Of a DNA stretch of 64,000 nt, positions 23,178 through 32,139 are shown piece after piece. Each line of letters opens with the position of its first letter. The first letter of the stretch is position 1. Source of the stretch: Ctena decussata (lineage: Eukaryota; Mollusca; Bivalvia; Lucinida; Lucinidae); contig OZ022515.1 in assembly GCA_963989385.1 (NCBI GenBank), positions 11,192,803 to 11,256,802 on the forward strand. Reading direction: 5' to 3'. Below the pieces are notes generated by a model. That model saw only the letters and a program-made list of their open reading frames with translations. It made no database searches and was not told the origin of the DNA. The position numbers were made by a program, and so were the translations under genes.

Positions 23178-23415
23178 TGAGCCGCGACACGAGAAAACTA
23201 ACAAAGTGGTTGTGTGCTCAGTGCAGACTCCGATTAGCTTGGGCAACCGCCCAGTCCGATCAGACTCTTGGCTATTGGCTTAAAAGGTAGCTAAGGGCCT
23301 AAACTACCTCCATGCGGACAGAGAAGACTCTGATCAGACTGGGCGGATGCCCAGGCTGACCTGAGTCTGTGCTGGGCACACAACCACATTGTTGGTTTTC
23401 TCATGTCGCGGCTCA
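23178..23415. mobile_element. MITE, 238-bp family, copy C (full length)
   Basis: TGAGCCGCGACACGAGAAAA to CATGTCGCGGCTCA; 238 bp. Confidence 0.95.
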
Positions 23416-23574
23416 GTCATAATAGCAACGTGTGCATAAGTCGAATAGGGCCTTTGTAAGTATAATTTGTGGCTGGCATTTTTTTTTCTTTTTTATTGTT
23501 TTTCATGACAACCCATCGTATGTGCAATGCTTTCATCTTCATAGTGACAGGTGTCTGACATTTTGAGCCTTGTG

Positions 23575-23735
23575 GAGGTGTGACGTTGACGTCACGAAAT
23601 GTTGAAAGAAAGTGACGTTATAACCCAGCATGCACATGACGTCGTTATGTCGTTGCACTGACGTCGATGCGACGTCATAATGTCGCATCGACGTCAGTAT
23701 GACGTCATTTCGACGTCATGTGCCTGTGCCGTAAA
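23575..23735. repeat. GACGTC cluster with perfect palindrome
   Basis: At least seven GACGTC/TGACGTCA words in 160 bp. Core: ACTGACGTCGATGCGAC (23657-23673) and its exact complement (23682-23698) around an 8-bp loop. Each word is a CREB/ATF-type site by sequence, but the arrangement suggests a foldback element. Confidence 0.85.
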
Positions 23736-24187
23736 AATTATTGGATTTCCGCGCATTGACCATTAAATTTCAAAGTGACACCTGAAAAGAGTGATTCAGC
23801 ATTTCTATCGGCGTCTTTAATTTTCTTCATCTACACTCTTTTAAGAACGTTCGCATTATAGAGCTTTGAAAACTGATGCCACGAGCCAAAAAAAGTGTAT
23901 CCTGCTAGTATGTAAATGGTATCCAATCGGTGAAACGAAAACAAAACATCGGGTTGGTGTGAATTTTGTTTGCTTTTGCAGTAAACCTTAGCGCTATTTC
24001 TTTGTGCTTCTCGAAATCTATTCTGGAAGCAATAATAAATATAAAAATGTTAAAAACAAAATTTCAGATATTCGCTCCATAAGGCTCAAAATGTCAGGCA
24101 CTGTTATTTATTATAATATGTCGAAATTATATCTGATTGTCTAAAACATTTTTGCATTTTTGGACTGAATGGAGAGACGAATGTATT

Positions 24188-24425
24188 TAAGGCGCGACAC
24201 GAGAATATCAACAAAGTGGCATGTGCGCCCAGCGATGACTGGGGTCAGCCTGGGAATCGGTCTAGTCTGATCACAGTCTTCGTTGTCTTCATGGAACTAG
24301 CTTAGACCCTTAGCTACCCTTTAAGCGCACAGCAAAGACTTTGATCAGGTTGGGCGGGGCCAAGGTTTATCTAAGTCTTCGCTGGGCGCACAACCACTTT
24401 GTTGGTTTTCTCTTGTCGTGGTTCA
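24188..24425. mobile_element. MITE, 238-bp family, copy D (full length, diverged)
   Basis: Starts TAAGGCGCGACACGAGAA and ends TCTTGTCGTGGTTCA. The length is still exactly 238 bp despite base changes. Confidence 0.9.
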
Positions 24426-24516
24426 ATTCTGTTTTCTTCTATTTTTTTTTACTTTCCTTAGATGTGTCCGATATATTTGTAATTCTCTTTGTCTCTAATT
24501 TTTGATGACAAAAAAT

Positions 24517-24754
24517 TGAGCCGCGACACGAGAAAACCAACAAAGTGGTTGTGCGCCCAGCGCAGACTCAGATCAGCCTGGGGATCCATCCAGTCCGATC
24601 AGACTCTTTGCTAAGCGCTTAAATGGTAGCTAAGGGTTTAGGCTACATTCATACGGACAGCAATGACTCTGTTCAGCCTCGGCGGTTGTCCAGGCTGATC
24701 TGAGTCTGCGCTGGACAAACAACCACTTTGTTGGTTTTCTCGCGTCGTGGCGGT
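24517..24754. mobile_element. MITE, 238-bp family, copy E (full length)
   Basis: TGAGCCGCGACACGAGAAAA to CGCGTCGTGGCGGTA; right terminus eroded. Lies only 91 bp after copy D. Confidence 0.92.
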
Positions 24755-25032
24755 AATGCATCTGTTTTTCTGAAATCCGTTTATGAATTATCGTATCTTC
24801 AGAAATGATAATTTTAATTCTTTGTGCAAGTTAATATTGTATGCTTGTTCAGAAATGTTTTCGATGGCACGAGTTACTCATAAGGTACTGCCTACTGTCT
24901 GTGGGTTAGTAGTTTACGTAGTTGTTTATTCCCGAGCGTTTGACTAAAAAATCTAAAAATGGTTTCTCGGTGTTGCTGTATTCTATTCCCAGATTATGTT
25001 GTATGTTTGATATCTCTGTATAAATCATTTAT

Positions 25033-25286
25033 ATGTCACAGGGGAGGAAAAACACGTGGCCCGACCGGCACTCGAACCCAGGGCCTTTCGCTTACCGTGC
25101 AAGCACTCTGCCAACTGAGCTACCGAGCCACTTGGTCGACCTTTGACATATTCCACCTGCTTAATTAGATTCGTCCCCGAATCTACCCGGTACCACGGAG
25201 GAACCTTCGAGACATGCACATTTTAATGCTCGCGGCCCTAGCCGTGGACCCACACTAAACCACCAAATGTCACAGGGGAGGAAAAA
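25033..25286 (-). mobile_element. tRNA-related insertion with perfect 20-bp target duplication
   Basis: ATGTCACAGGGGAGGAAAAA occurs at 25033-25052 and again at 25267-25286, enclosing 214 bp. The left end of the insert (25056-25131) is, on the minus strand, a 76-base tRNA-like sequence. It has a pairing acceptor GTGGCTC/GGGCCAC, an A-box-like TAGCTCAGTTGGCAGAG and a T-loop GGTTCGAGT. The tRNA-like part therefore lies at the 3' end of the minus-strand reading, the opposite of a usual SINE. Near 25170-25187 is the hairpin AGATTCG/CGAATCT. A retroposed origin is supported by the TSD; the polarity is uncertain. Confidence 0.8.
25056..25131 (-). other. tRNA-like sequence (not a credible functional tRNA)
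   Basis: It forms an acceptor stem and an anticodon-like hairpin (TGCTT/AAGCG, loop GCACGGT). Loop position 33 is C, not the invariant U, and the T-stem is imperfect. Best read as the tRNA-derived part of a retroposon. Confidence 0.65.
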
Positions 25287-25389
25287 TTATTTCGTTGGCC
25301 CTGTATCGATTGATATCAATACGATCGACCTGCTCTATTGCCTTTTTATCATATACTTTCACTAGTATTGCCCTTGATACTAGACATTT

Positions 25390-25945
25390 GGCCCACCATT
25401 ATAGCCCTGTCAGAAAGCGCTGTCCAGCCCTGTTGTCCAGAAGTCAGGTGTAGGGCCGAGATCACCTCACGTGAGGGCGGGACAGAAATATCTCAGCCCT
25501 TGTATCGGCCCTCAATTTTGGCGCTAACGTCAAGTATTGCCGCTGACGTCATCAAAACAATTCAGCGAGCTAAAAGATGTCTGCCGCCATGTTTTATTGC
25601 CGCACGTCGACTGGCTGAAAGTGGACGCGCAGAGGCTTCGTAGTTTGTTCTAAAACCAGAAAACCATTCTTGGTAAGTTGTATTTTGTAATCCGAGCCAT
25701 TTACGATTAAAATACCAAACAATTATTATGTGTTTTCTTCATTTTATGCTCAGTTGTACTTCCAGCTGAAAGAAAAATGGCGGCACGGCTCACCATCCAT
25801 GATCTTCCAACTCGAACATCTTCATGTTTTTTTCAGCCAATAAAAAGAAAAAAAAAACAGACAAATTTTAATGGAACAAAAATGTTGCAGTATTTCTTAC
25901 AAAAAGTTCAATTTCTATAAGAAAGTATATGATAAAAAGATCATC
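25390..25945. other. Intergenic with AGCCCT/GGGCCGA words
   Basis: TATTGCCGCTGACGTCATC and CAGCCCTTGTATCGGCCCTC resemble the arms of the foldback that follows. The 101-codon plus frame (25338-25640) is probably fortuitous in this repeat. Confidence 0.4.
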
Positions 25946-26068
25946 ACACGGTTGTTTTGATCCCATCCCTGATCTCAGCCCTCGGACCGTATCAGCCCTC
26001 GCCCTTCGGGCTCGGGCCGATACGGTCAACTCGGGCTGAGATCAGGGCTGGGATCAAAACAACCGTGT
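25946..26068. mobile_element. Foldback element, ACACGGTTGTTTTGATCC termini
   Basis: ACACGGTTGTTTTGATCCCA...GATCTCAGCCC is repeated inversely with one mismatch. The centre is palindromic as well (GACCGTATC...GATACGGTC around GCCCTTCGGGC). No coding content. Confidence 0.92.
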
Positions 26069-26201
26069 AATAATCTCTATCTCTCACTTTAATTCCGGTA
26101 TCCCATATTCTGAGTGTTTCATAGGGACGCTGTTCTCACCCCCTTTGTTGGTATTTCTATTCTCTTAACGATGTTCCTCAGGTGGCTCAGCAGAACATAT
26201 A

Positions 26202-26400
26202 TGAGCCGCGACACGAGAAAACCAACAAAGTGGTTGTGCAACCAGCGTAGACTCAGTCTTTGCATCCGCCCTGTGTGATCCGACTCTTCGCTAAGCGCTT
26301 ATAAAGGGTAGCTAAAGGTCTAAGCTACCTTCATGCGGACAGCGAAGACTCTGATCAGACTGGGCGGATGGTTTTGTCGGTTTTGTCGAGTCGCGGCTCA
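26202..26400. mobile_element. MITE, 238-bp family, copy F (199 bp, internal loss)
   Basis: TGAGCCGCGACACGAGAAAA to TCGAGTCGCGGCTCA. Part of the right arm (CCCAGGCTGATCTG to CACAACCAC) is deleted. Confidence 0.93.
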
Positions 26401-26653
26401 ATTATAGTTGCACAAACCTGGCACCGTGTGTCCGTCCAGTCTCGCATCCCATTAATTTGTTGACCAATACAATGGTGGGACCATTCTTGTCCGTCCGACG
26501 TTGGTTGTTTGTATGTTTATTTCCCGTCGTGGTATTTCTCCTAACCACATCAGCGTATAGACGATCCTGTATTCCGGCCACTTTCATGACGTCGGCGGCT
26601 ATAATACTGAGTTCCGTTGTGCTTTGCTCAGTGTTGGTTCATCATTATTAAAA

Positions 26654-26878
26654 TGAGTCGTGACACGAGAAAACCAAAAAAGTGGTTGTGCGCCCAACGC
26701 TGACTGCATTCGCCTAGTCCGATCAGACTCTTTTCTAAGCGCCTAAAGGGTAGCTAAAGGTCTAAGCTACCTGCGTGCGGACAGCGAAGACTCTGATCAG
26801 ACTGGGCGGATGCCCAGGCTGATCTGAGTCTGCGCTGGGCACACAACCACGTTGTTGGTTTTCTCGTGTCGCGGCTCA
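26654..26878. mobile_element. MITE, 238-bp family, copy G (225 bp)
   Basis: TGAGTCGTGACACGAGAAAA to CTCGTGTCGCGGCTCA. Second unit of the tandem duplication. Confidence 0.93.
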
Positions 26879-27128
26879 TATATAGTTGCACAAACCTGGC
26901 ACCGTGCGTCCGTCCATTCTCGCATCCTATTAATTTGTTGCCCACTACAATGGTGGGGCTATTCCTGTCCGTCCAACGTTAGTTAGCTGTTTGTTTGTTT
27001 GCCTTCGTGGTATTTCTCCTAACCATATCAGCGTATGACGATTCTGTATTCCGGCCACTTTCATGACGTCGGTGGCCATAATACTGAGTTCCGTTGTGCA
27101 TTGCTCAGTGTTGGTTTATCATTATTAA

Positions 27129-28049
27129 CTTGCCTGTTCTCGGTACTTTGTATTACAACATGAATCTGTCGAATCTGTCCATGTTTAATAGATAGGTTCT
27201 TCTCCGTATATTGTCTGCAGAATTCTGTTTCGTATTCCTGTAGTCATACTTTGTTTTCATTCTTCCCTCGGCCAATTGAAATGTCTTCTTCTTTTAGTGC
27301 TATTTCCCAAGAGCTCCAATAGTTTGCCCATGATCCTTCCAGTTACTTTTTAAGAAAAGACTTAAAGCATCTCGTCGTCTGTCTGTCTATATGTCTCTTC
27401 ATAGCCTTTCGCTAGTAACTTAAGTAGGCCCTTTCCCGTGTGAAAATCGTCGAATATCTGAGTGTTCGATCCTCTAAGACCATGTCGGCATTGCTTATAA
27501 ACATTAGCGACCATCTTAGAGCAACATAAATTTATTTACACGACTACTGAAATCATTCATACTTGTAGGTCATGCATTTAAGCATGTCTTCTCAATCAAG
27601 ATATGCGGTAAAGCGTTACAGGACACATTATGACTGAAATAGTTATAAGACGATCGTAGTTCATCCGCCTTTAATTCTTGCACCCTAACTCAGTTTTATT
27701 GCGAACATGGCCGTAAATTTTTAAAAGGAATGCTAAGATGGTCGTAAATCTAAAACGATAGAAGGCCCCCCCCCCGCTCCCGCACCCGCCAGGCATGTTG
27801 TTTATTCTTGTATAATATAAAGTAGGAATCTGATTTAACCATGGCTTTATAGAGCACTAAGTCGGCCAACCGCTGATGGGTACAATTTTGAAAATGATGA
27901 AGGAATAAAGATTGTAATCTGTTGTTTTCTGACGAAGTAAAAGCAAATCCAAAATCTTGCATGTTAACCTAAAAACCAGGCTTATCATGGTAAGTGTAGC
28001 GGAAGCTTCTAACTGTTTCTAGAAAGAAGGAAATGAGTTAGATTTTGTT
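27129..28049. other. Intergenic; nothing firm
   Basis: Contains a poly-C tract at 27766-27775. No gene or clear repeat. Confidence 0.4.
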
Positions 28050-28554
28050 ACGTCTATGAAGCGACTAAATGGAAAACGCGCTTAAGTAGGATAGATTGGC
28101 GGCTATCTAGGAAAAGGTCTATAAAGCGCTTAAATAGGAATTACGACTAATTATGGAAAATGAATGCTTACCGCTTAAGTGGGAAAAACAATTACCGCTA
28201 AATGGGGAAAATAACGGTTAATAATTTACATTTCTGAGCTATGTCAAGAAAGAAGTGCCATATGCCACATCTCATTCAAGATCAGCACACTATCCACTCT
28301 GCTTTTCACTTCTTATTTAAGGCGGCGCTAGCATTTCTGACTTGGGAAAGATAATGACGTAATGATCAGAAAATGATCGTCTCAGTATCGAGAGATAGAC
28401 AGATAAGCCGGAGTGTTTTATGTTGATTCTGTTATGGTGGAGTGAGATAGCTGTTACATGGTAGAGTTTGAGAAGGGCATGCTATGAATACAAAAATTTT
28501 GCCTTATCATAAGTAAGGAATTACAGTACGTTTTTCCTGGCTTTTGTCACTAGA

Positions 28555-28690
28555 TCATTTCAAGGTCACTGATGAGGCTTGAATAGCCGAAACTTCGAAG
28601 TTCGGTCCATGTTCGTTCTTTCGAATGTGTTCTCTGCTCTTGAAGGAACTCTTTTCGATTCTAATTTGGATGCTGTAAGATTAAATTTTG
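28555..28690 (+). repeat. Dispersed repeat with TCTGCTCTTGAAGGAACT
   Basis: Shares CTTGAATAGCCGAAACTTCG, TTCGTTCTTTCGAATGTGTT and CTCTGCTCTTGAAGGAACTC with segments at 55565-55605, 61950-62015 and (inverted) 62945-63310. It appears at least five times in the window. Confidence 0.75.
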
Positions 28691-28785
28691 TATGGACGGA
28701 TTAGAGATGATAGGATGAAGGAGTTGATATAGGAGGTTATGGCAGGGTTTGCTGATGCAAGCCTTATTGCGGAATGTCTATGTGT

Positions 28786-28921
28786 GAGTGAGTGAACTCG
28801 GATTTAACGTCGTACCAACACAAAGGACATACGGATCTCGGTTTCAAGTCTCATCCGAAAGATCGGAGAAGCGGGTAACAAGTCTGCGACTCCTGGATTG
28901 GTAGTCTAACGCGCGAACCAG
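28786..28921 (-). mobile_element. SINE-like element, family 2
   Basis: GTGAGTGAACTCGGATTTAACG then CGGATCTCGGTTTCAAGTC, as at 16665-16800. The plus-strand right end reads GACTCCTGGATTGGTAGTC. Confidence 0.65.
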
Positions 28922-29593
28922 GCATATTTATATAGTATAGGACAGGTAAAAATAGGATGAGGTACATGTAGATAATCGTAAGATAGTTCTTTATTGGTAA
29001 AGTAATAAAAGAATGGTGTGCTGGCATACGTAAGAATAGGATAGGCTTGGAAGAGTTTGATTTGGTGAGTGAAAGAAGGAACAAAGTAAGGGCTAATTTT
29101 GCTCGGCTAAGAAAGAGAAGGATACATGTAGTGTAGTTGTTCCTGGCGTAGGCTAAGGGAATGATGATGTTGTTGTCTAGAGTGTGTTATGGTGTGCGAT
29201 AACGAGTAAATTCAAAGATCGCCGCCAGATGCGATACTGGTCGACAGCTTTAAATACAACTAGACCCCAATGAGAGAGTTTGCGGATGTATGGATGGAGT
29301 ATACACAAGCTACAACTACTTTAGTAGTTCAATGCACTGATCAGGAAATGCTGTGGCGCTATCAGACAGGCAGTGTCGAGACCCAAAGTGTCAGATGACT
29401 CAAACTATTACAGAATATACTTTATAGAACTAAATGAATTCATTGCCTTTTTCATCATATGTTTCTGCACAAAGGATGTAGGCTGTTACAAAAAGTGATT
29501 TAGCAAAGCAGAAGAAAATATTTTGCTGCATTTTCACTGACTGTAAGCGCGAACCGATATCAAGAGAAAAGAGGTGATATATCTGTCATTTAC

Positions 29594-29768
29594 CTGATTT
29601 GCGAATCATTCGTAGCAGACAATACATGATAATTCTGTCGCGCCATGAGAAATGTGTACCTTGTTCCCTGAAAACTTCTAAAGCGACTCTTACATCCTTT
29701 GATGTAAACCATTTACATAAAACTGAATTCAAATGTTGATACTTTCTGAAATGCATCCAGTCGCACAT
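29594..29768 (-). CDS. Candidate coding exon, unknown protein
   Basis: A minus-strand frame from an ATG at 29768 encodes 58 residues beginning MCDWMHFRKYQHLNSVLCKW and ending near LLRMIRKSG. It runs directly into CAG|GTAAAT, a good 5' splice site with the exon ending at 29594. The composition (Trp, Cys, His, charged residues) looks protein-like, not repeat-like. An in-frame stop lies about 40 bases upstream of the ATG, so it is either a first coding exon or an internal exon starting at one of two AG sites there. It lies inside the candidate TIR element, so it could be transposon-derived. No family was recognised and no partner exon was found. Confidence is low. Confidence 0.3.
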
Positions 29769-30184
29769 CTTGAACCGTGTGGCCCGGGATATATTCTCTG
29801 ATCAGACTGCATAGCAGCAGGCAGAGACAAGTATACTCATGCATCGGTTATAATTGATTTAGTAGAATAAATATCGAAAAGAAAAATGCATTTGTTTGGC
29901 ATTACATGTGACCTATACTTTAACAGAAGCATTTTCTGACTTAAGCGCCAAAGAACTGTTTCCTAGATAAGCGTGTTTTTCTTTTTCTACTTAGGCGCTA
30001 TTTATCCCATTTAAGCGCATTTCCATTTAGTCGCTTCACATACGTCTCCTTTTCTCTAAAACATCGTCAATAAAAACGTAGTATTTTTATCTGTTTTACC
30101 TTTGTGAAGATTGAAGAATATTGGCAGGATCGTGCACGCGCAGATTACAGGTTGGAAAATGTGAAGGTAATTTTTTTTTTCCTT

Positions 30185-30190
30185 TTTATT
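30185..30190 (-). promoter_or_regulatory. Possible polyadenylation signal AATAAA for the GPCR
   Basis: First AATAAA on the minus strand downstream of the GPCR stop that I found, about 480 bases away. If used, the 3' UTR would include MITE copy H. Position-based inference only. Confidence 0.25.
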
Positions 30191-30303
30191 TGGTCTGCAT
30201 TCTTGAGTGTTAGAATCGAAGTAGTGCAGCTCTGGAATTGTGGCGCGAAGTATGGAGTAATAATAGACAGTTTGTCCTCGTGATATGAGCTTCTCTATAA
30301 TAA

Positions 30304-30496
30304 TGAGCCGCTACACGACAAAACCAACAATGTGGTTGTGCGCCCATCGAAGGATCATATCAGTCTGGGCATCCGCCCAGTCTGATCAGAGTCTGCGCTA
30401 TCCGCATGGAGGTAGCTTAGATCCTTAGCTACCCTTTAAGCGCTTAGCGAAGAGTCTGAGCGGACTGGGCGGATGGTTTTCTCGTTTCGCGGCTCA
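30304..30496. mobile_element. MITE, 238-bp family, copy H (193 bp)
   Basis: TGAGCCGCTACACGACAAAA to CTCGTTTCGCGGCTCA. Right-arm segment lost, much as in copy F. Lies 174 bp downstream of the GPCR stop codon. Confidence 0.93.
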
Positions 30497-30669
30497 ATTA
30501 TATGCAAGCCAAACAGTAAACCATAACTAAACAGTTCACTGCTCGATACACGAGTGATATTTCTACTTTCAAGCTGTGAATTATTACTCAACAATTCACT
30601 GCTAGTGCTAACCCATTTCTTAAACAAACAATAGTAACAGTAATAACAATAATAACAATAGCAATATTT

Positions 30670-31875
30670 TTACATATCAGCAGTTTCTATACTGTCACTG
30701 CCTGAAGAGTTTCTCATCCGTAACGAAGATAACAGAAAACTGCTCCTCCGTCTAAGCATGGTAAAACAAAATATTTTCTTAAACCCCCTTTTAAATCCTC
30801 GGCTGAGAAAAAAGTAACATATCGGATTCATTGCTGAATTTCCAAGTCCTAGCAAAAGCACCAGTGGGTACACGTATGCCATAATAATTCCCATAGCGTA
30901 ACTTTCCCTGTATTTTTCAACATTAAAATCTATCCATAAATTGACACAATAATACGGTAACCAACAAATTCCGAAAACAGACACAATACAAATTAACAAC
31001 TTCACAGTTCTCCGTCTTTGCCTTAATATAAGATGTGTTTTCTTGTAAGTTTGCACCATACTACTGTTGTCAAATAGTTCCGCATTGGTATGCCAGAGAG
31101 TGTAGCCAATTATTATATATGCTATTGCCATCACAAGAAATGGACAGAGAAATAAAATTGAAAATATAAATACGTTATATATATTTTTGTCATCTATAGA
31201 ATCCCATTTCTCTTCACAAACTATGTTTTCAAATAACCCTGGTATTCCATATGACGTAACGGAAGTGACGTAGAGTAATGGAGAAAATGACCCAAGGGAG
31301 ACAACCCAAATAAACACTAGCAATATCCGCACGTTTCTCTTGGAGAATAAAATTTTGGCTCTCAGTGGCTTATAAATAGCAAAATAACGGCTTATACTGA
31401 TCGCCAGAAGACTTAATATACTAACACCGATGACGGTTCCTTGAACAAAGGGAGTTAATTTACACATAACACTTCCATATATCCACTTCCGGTACACTGT
31501 GTTTCCAAGCGTGAGTGGAACGCAGACCAATATCACAAGTATATCACATACGGTTAGGTTTACCAGAAAAACGTTAGTAAGAGTTCTCATACTTTTAAAT
31601 TTGATTATTACAACAATTACAAAAACGTTGCCTAGCAACCCAATCAAAAACACGACTGAATAAAGTAAAATCAGAATTATAGACAGTGGACTAAAATCAA
31701 AATTTATCTCCCCTTCTATCTGGTCCGCAAGCAGTCCGGCGTCGAAATAGTATTCATACAGCTTAGATATATCGAATGACTCGTTCCCGTTCAGTTGACT
31801 GAAATATATGTTCAATGCACTTGAAGAGTCGTTCAGTTTTGGGTAGTAGACTATTTTAGAGCTGTTTAACGCCAT
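30670..31875 (-). CDS. Rhodopsin-like (class A) GPCR, peptide-receptor type
   Basis: Intact 401-residue seven-helix receptor expected at the plasma membrane. Helices (approximate): TM1 64-92 with GN (Asn83); TM2 100-122 (Asp111); TM3 from Cys138 ending SRY (162-164); TM4 about 183-202 (Trp190); TM5 about 234-259 (Pro245); TM6 about 291-315 with CWLP (304-307); TM7 about 331-354 with NPICY (350-354). Cys138 and Cys220 (EENIVCEEKW region) would form the ECL1-ECL2 disulfide. N-glycosylation sequons lie at Asn4, Asn15 and Asn31. Helix 8 is basic and ends near Cys370, a possible palmitoylation site; the tail is Ser/Arg-rich. The general look (YKPLRAK in ICL2, CWLPYY, GNSAMNPICY) fits the cholecystokinin/orexin/QRFP-like peptide receptors, but the ligand cannot be named. 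Odd: Ser replaces the acidic residue of DRY. Start choice: the frame extends to an ATG at 31902, but the ATG at 31875 has a strong ACCATGG context. A pyrimidine-rich TTTTTGTATTTTTATCTAG acceptor ends at 31887, just upstream. Confidence 0.93.
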   Translation of the reverse strand: MALNSSKIVYYPKLNDSSSALNIYFSQLNGNESFDISKLYEYYFDAGLLADQIEGEINFDFSPLSIILILLYSVVFLIGLLGNVFVIVVIIKFKSMRTLTNVFLVNLTVCDILVILVCVPLTLGNTVYRKWIYGSVMCKLTPFVQGTVIGVSILSLLAISISRYFAIYKPLRAKILFSKRNVRILLVFIWVVSLGSFSPLLYVTSVTSYGIPGLFENIVCEEKWDSIDDKNIYNVFIFSILFLCPFLVMAIAYIIIGYTLWHTNAELFDNSSMVQTYKKTHLILRQRRRTVKLLICIVSVFGICWLPYYCVNLWIDFNVEKYRESYAMGIIMAYVYPLVLLLGLGNSAMNPICYFFLSRGFKRGFKKIFCFTMLRRRSSFLLSSLRMRNSSGSDSIETADM

Positions 31876-31885
31876 GGTTCTGTTA

Positions 31886-31905
31886 CCTAGATAAAAATAC
31901 AAAAA
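31886..31905 (-). promoter_or_regulatory. 3' splice acceptor upstream of the GPCR start
   Basis: On the minus strand, T-rich sequence ends in ATCTAG|GTAACAGAACC, 11 bases before the preferred ATG. This implies an intron in the 5' UTR with its first exon farther along the minus strand (beyond 31905). That exon was not located. Confidence 0.5.
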
Positions 31906-31935
31906 GAAAAATAATCTCTCAGCACATCAGAACTA

Positions 31936-32139
31936 CAGTCAACTCCCGATATCTCGAACACTGATATCTCAAAGAATTTTCTTATATCAAACAAGGTGCT
32001 TCGTATTTTATTTACATTTTAACTTCTGTTATCTTAAACTACTCATATCTCGAAGTAAATTTTCTGGTACCAGAAAATTTACTTTGAGATATCAGTAGTT
32101 TGGGCTGAAGTTAGACTTTGGGATATCGAGAGTTGATTG
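31936..32139. mobile_element. pogo/Tigger-like MITE
   Basis: Starts CAGTCAACTCCCGATATCTC and ends GGATATCGAGAGTTGATTG, flanked by TA at 31934-31935 and 32140-32141. CAGT(C/T)(A/G)A terminal repeats with a TA duplication are characteristic of the pogo branch of Tc1/mariner. The centre is a perfect foldback around GGTACC (AAATTTTCTGGTACCAGAAAATTT). No transposase, so non-autonomous. Confidence 0.8.

Larger units (their letters stand above)
26202..27128. repeat. Tandem duplication of a MITE plus about 250 bp
   Basis: Unit 1 (26202-26653) and unit 2 (26654-27128) each consist of a 238-bp-family MITE followed by TAGTTGCACAAACCTGGCAC ... GTTCCGTTGTGC...TGCTCAGTGTTGGTT. The non-MITE halves are clearly alignable with scattered changes. 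The two MITEs differ by separate internal deletions. Confidence 0.9.
28050..30055. mobile_element. Candidate 2-kb element with long inverted CGCTTAAGT arms
   Basis: The left arm (28050-28215) contains ACGTC, GAAGCGACTAAATGGAAA, GCGCTTAAGTAGGATA and further CGCTTAA(G/A)T words. The right arm (29936-30055) is its complement: TATCCCATTTAAGCGCA, TTTCCATTTAGTCGCTTC and ACGT. The enclosed 1.7 kb holds a SINE, a dispersed repeat and one candidate exon, but no recognisable transposase. Repeated CGCTTAA words near both ends resemble subterminal transposase-binding repeats of DNA transposons (inference). Confidence 0.55.
30096..30630. mobile_element. Foldback (CAGTGAATTATT family) split by a MITE
   Basis: The left part shares GAATATTGGCAGGATCGTG...GTTAGAATCGAAGTAGTGCA with 46680-46790. 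The right part (30510-30630) shares TGAATTATTACTCAACAATT and CACTGCTAG with 47948-47975. MITE copy H lies between the two arms, as the 1042-bp element does in the other copy. Confidence 0.75.

Noticed and set aside
23575..23735. cAMP-responsive promoter
   Set aside because: GACGTC words are arranged as an inverted-repeat structure with no gene start nearby; a repeat explanation is simpler.
25056..25131. Possible functional tRNA gene
   Set aside because: Acceptor and anticodon-like stems pair, but position 33 is C, the T-stem is imperfect, and the sequence is inside a retroposed insert with target duplication.
25338..25643. 101-codon frame starting MPFYHILSLV
   Set aside because: Overlaps GGGCCGA/AGCCCT repeat words related to the adjacent foldback; no recognisable domain or splice sites.
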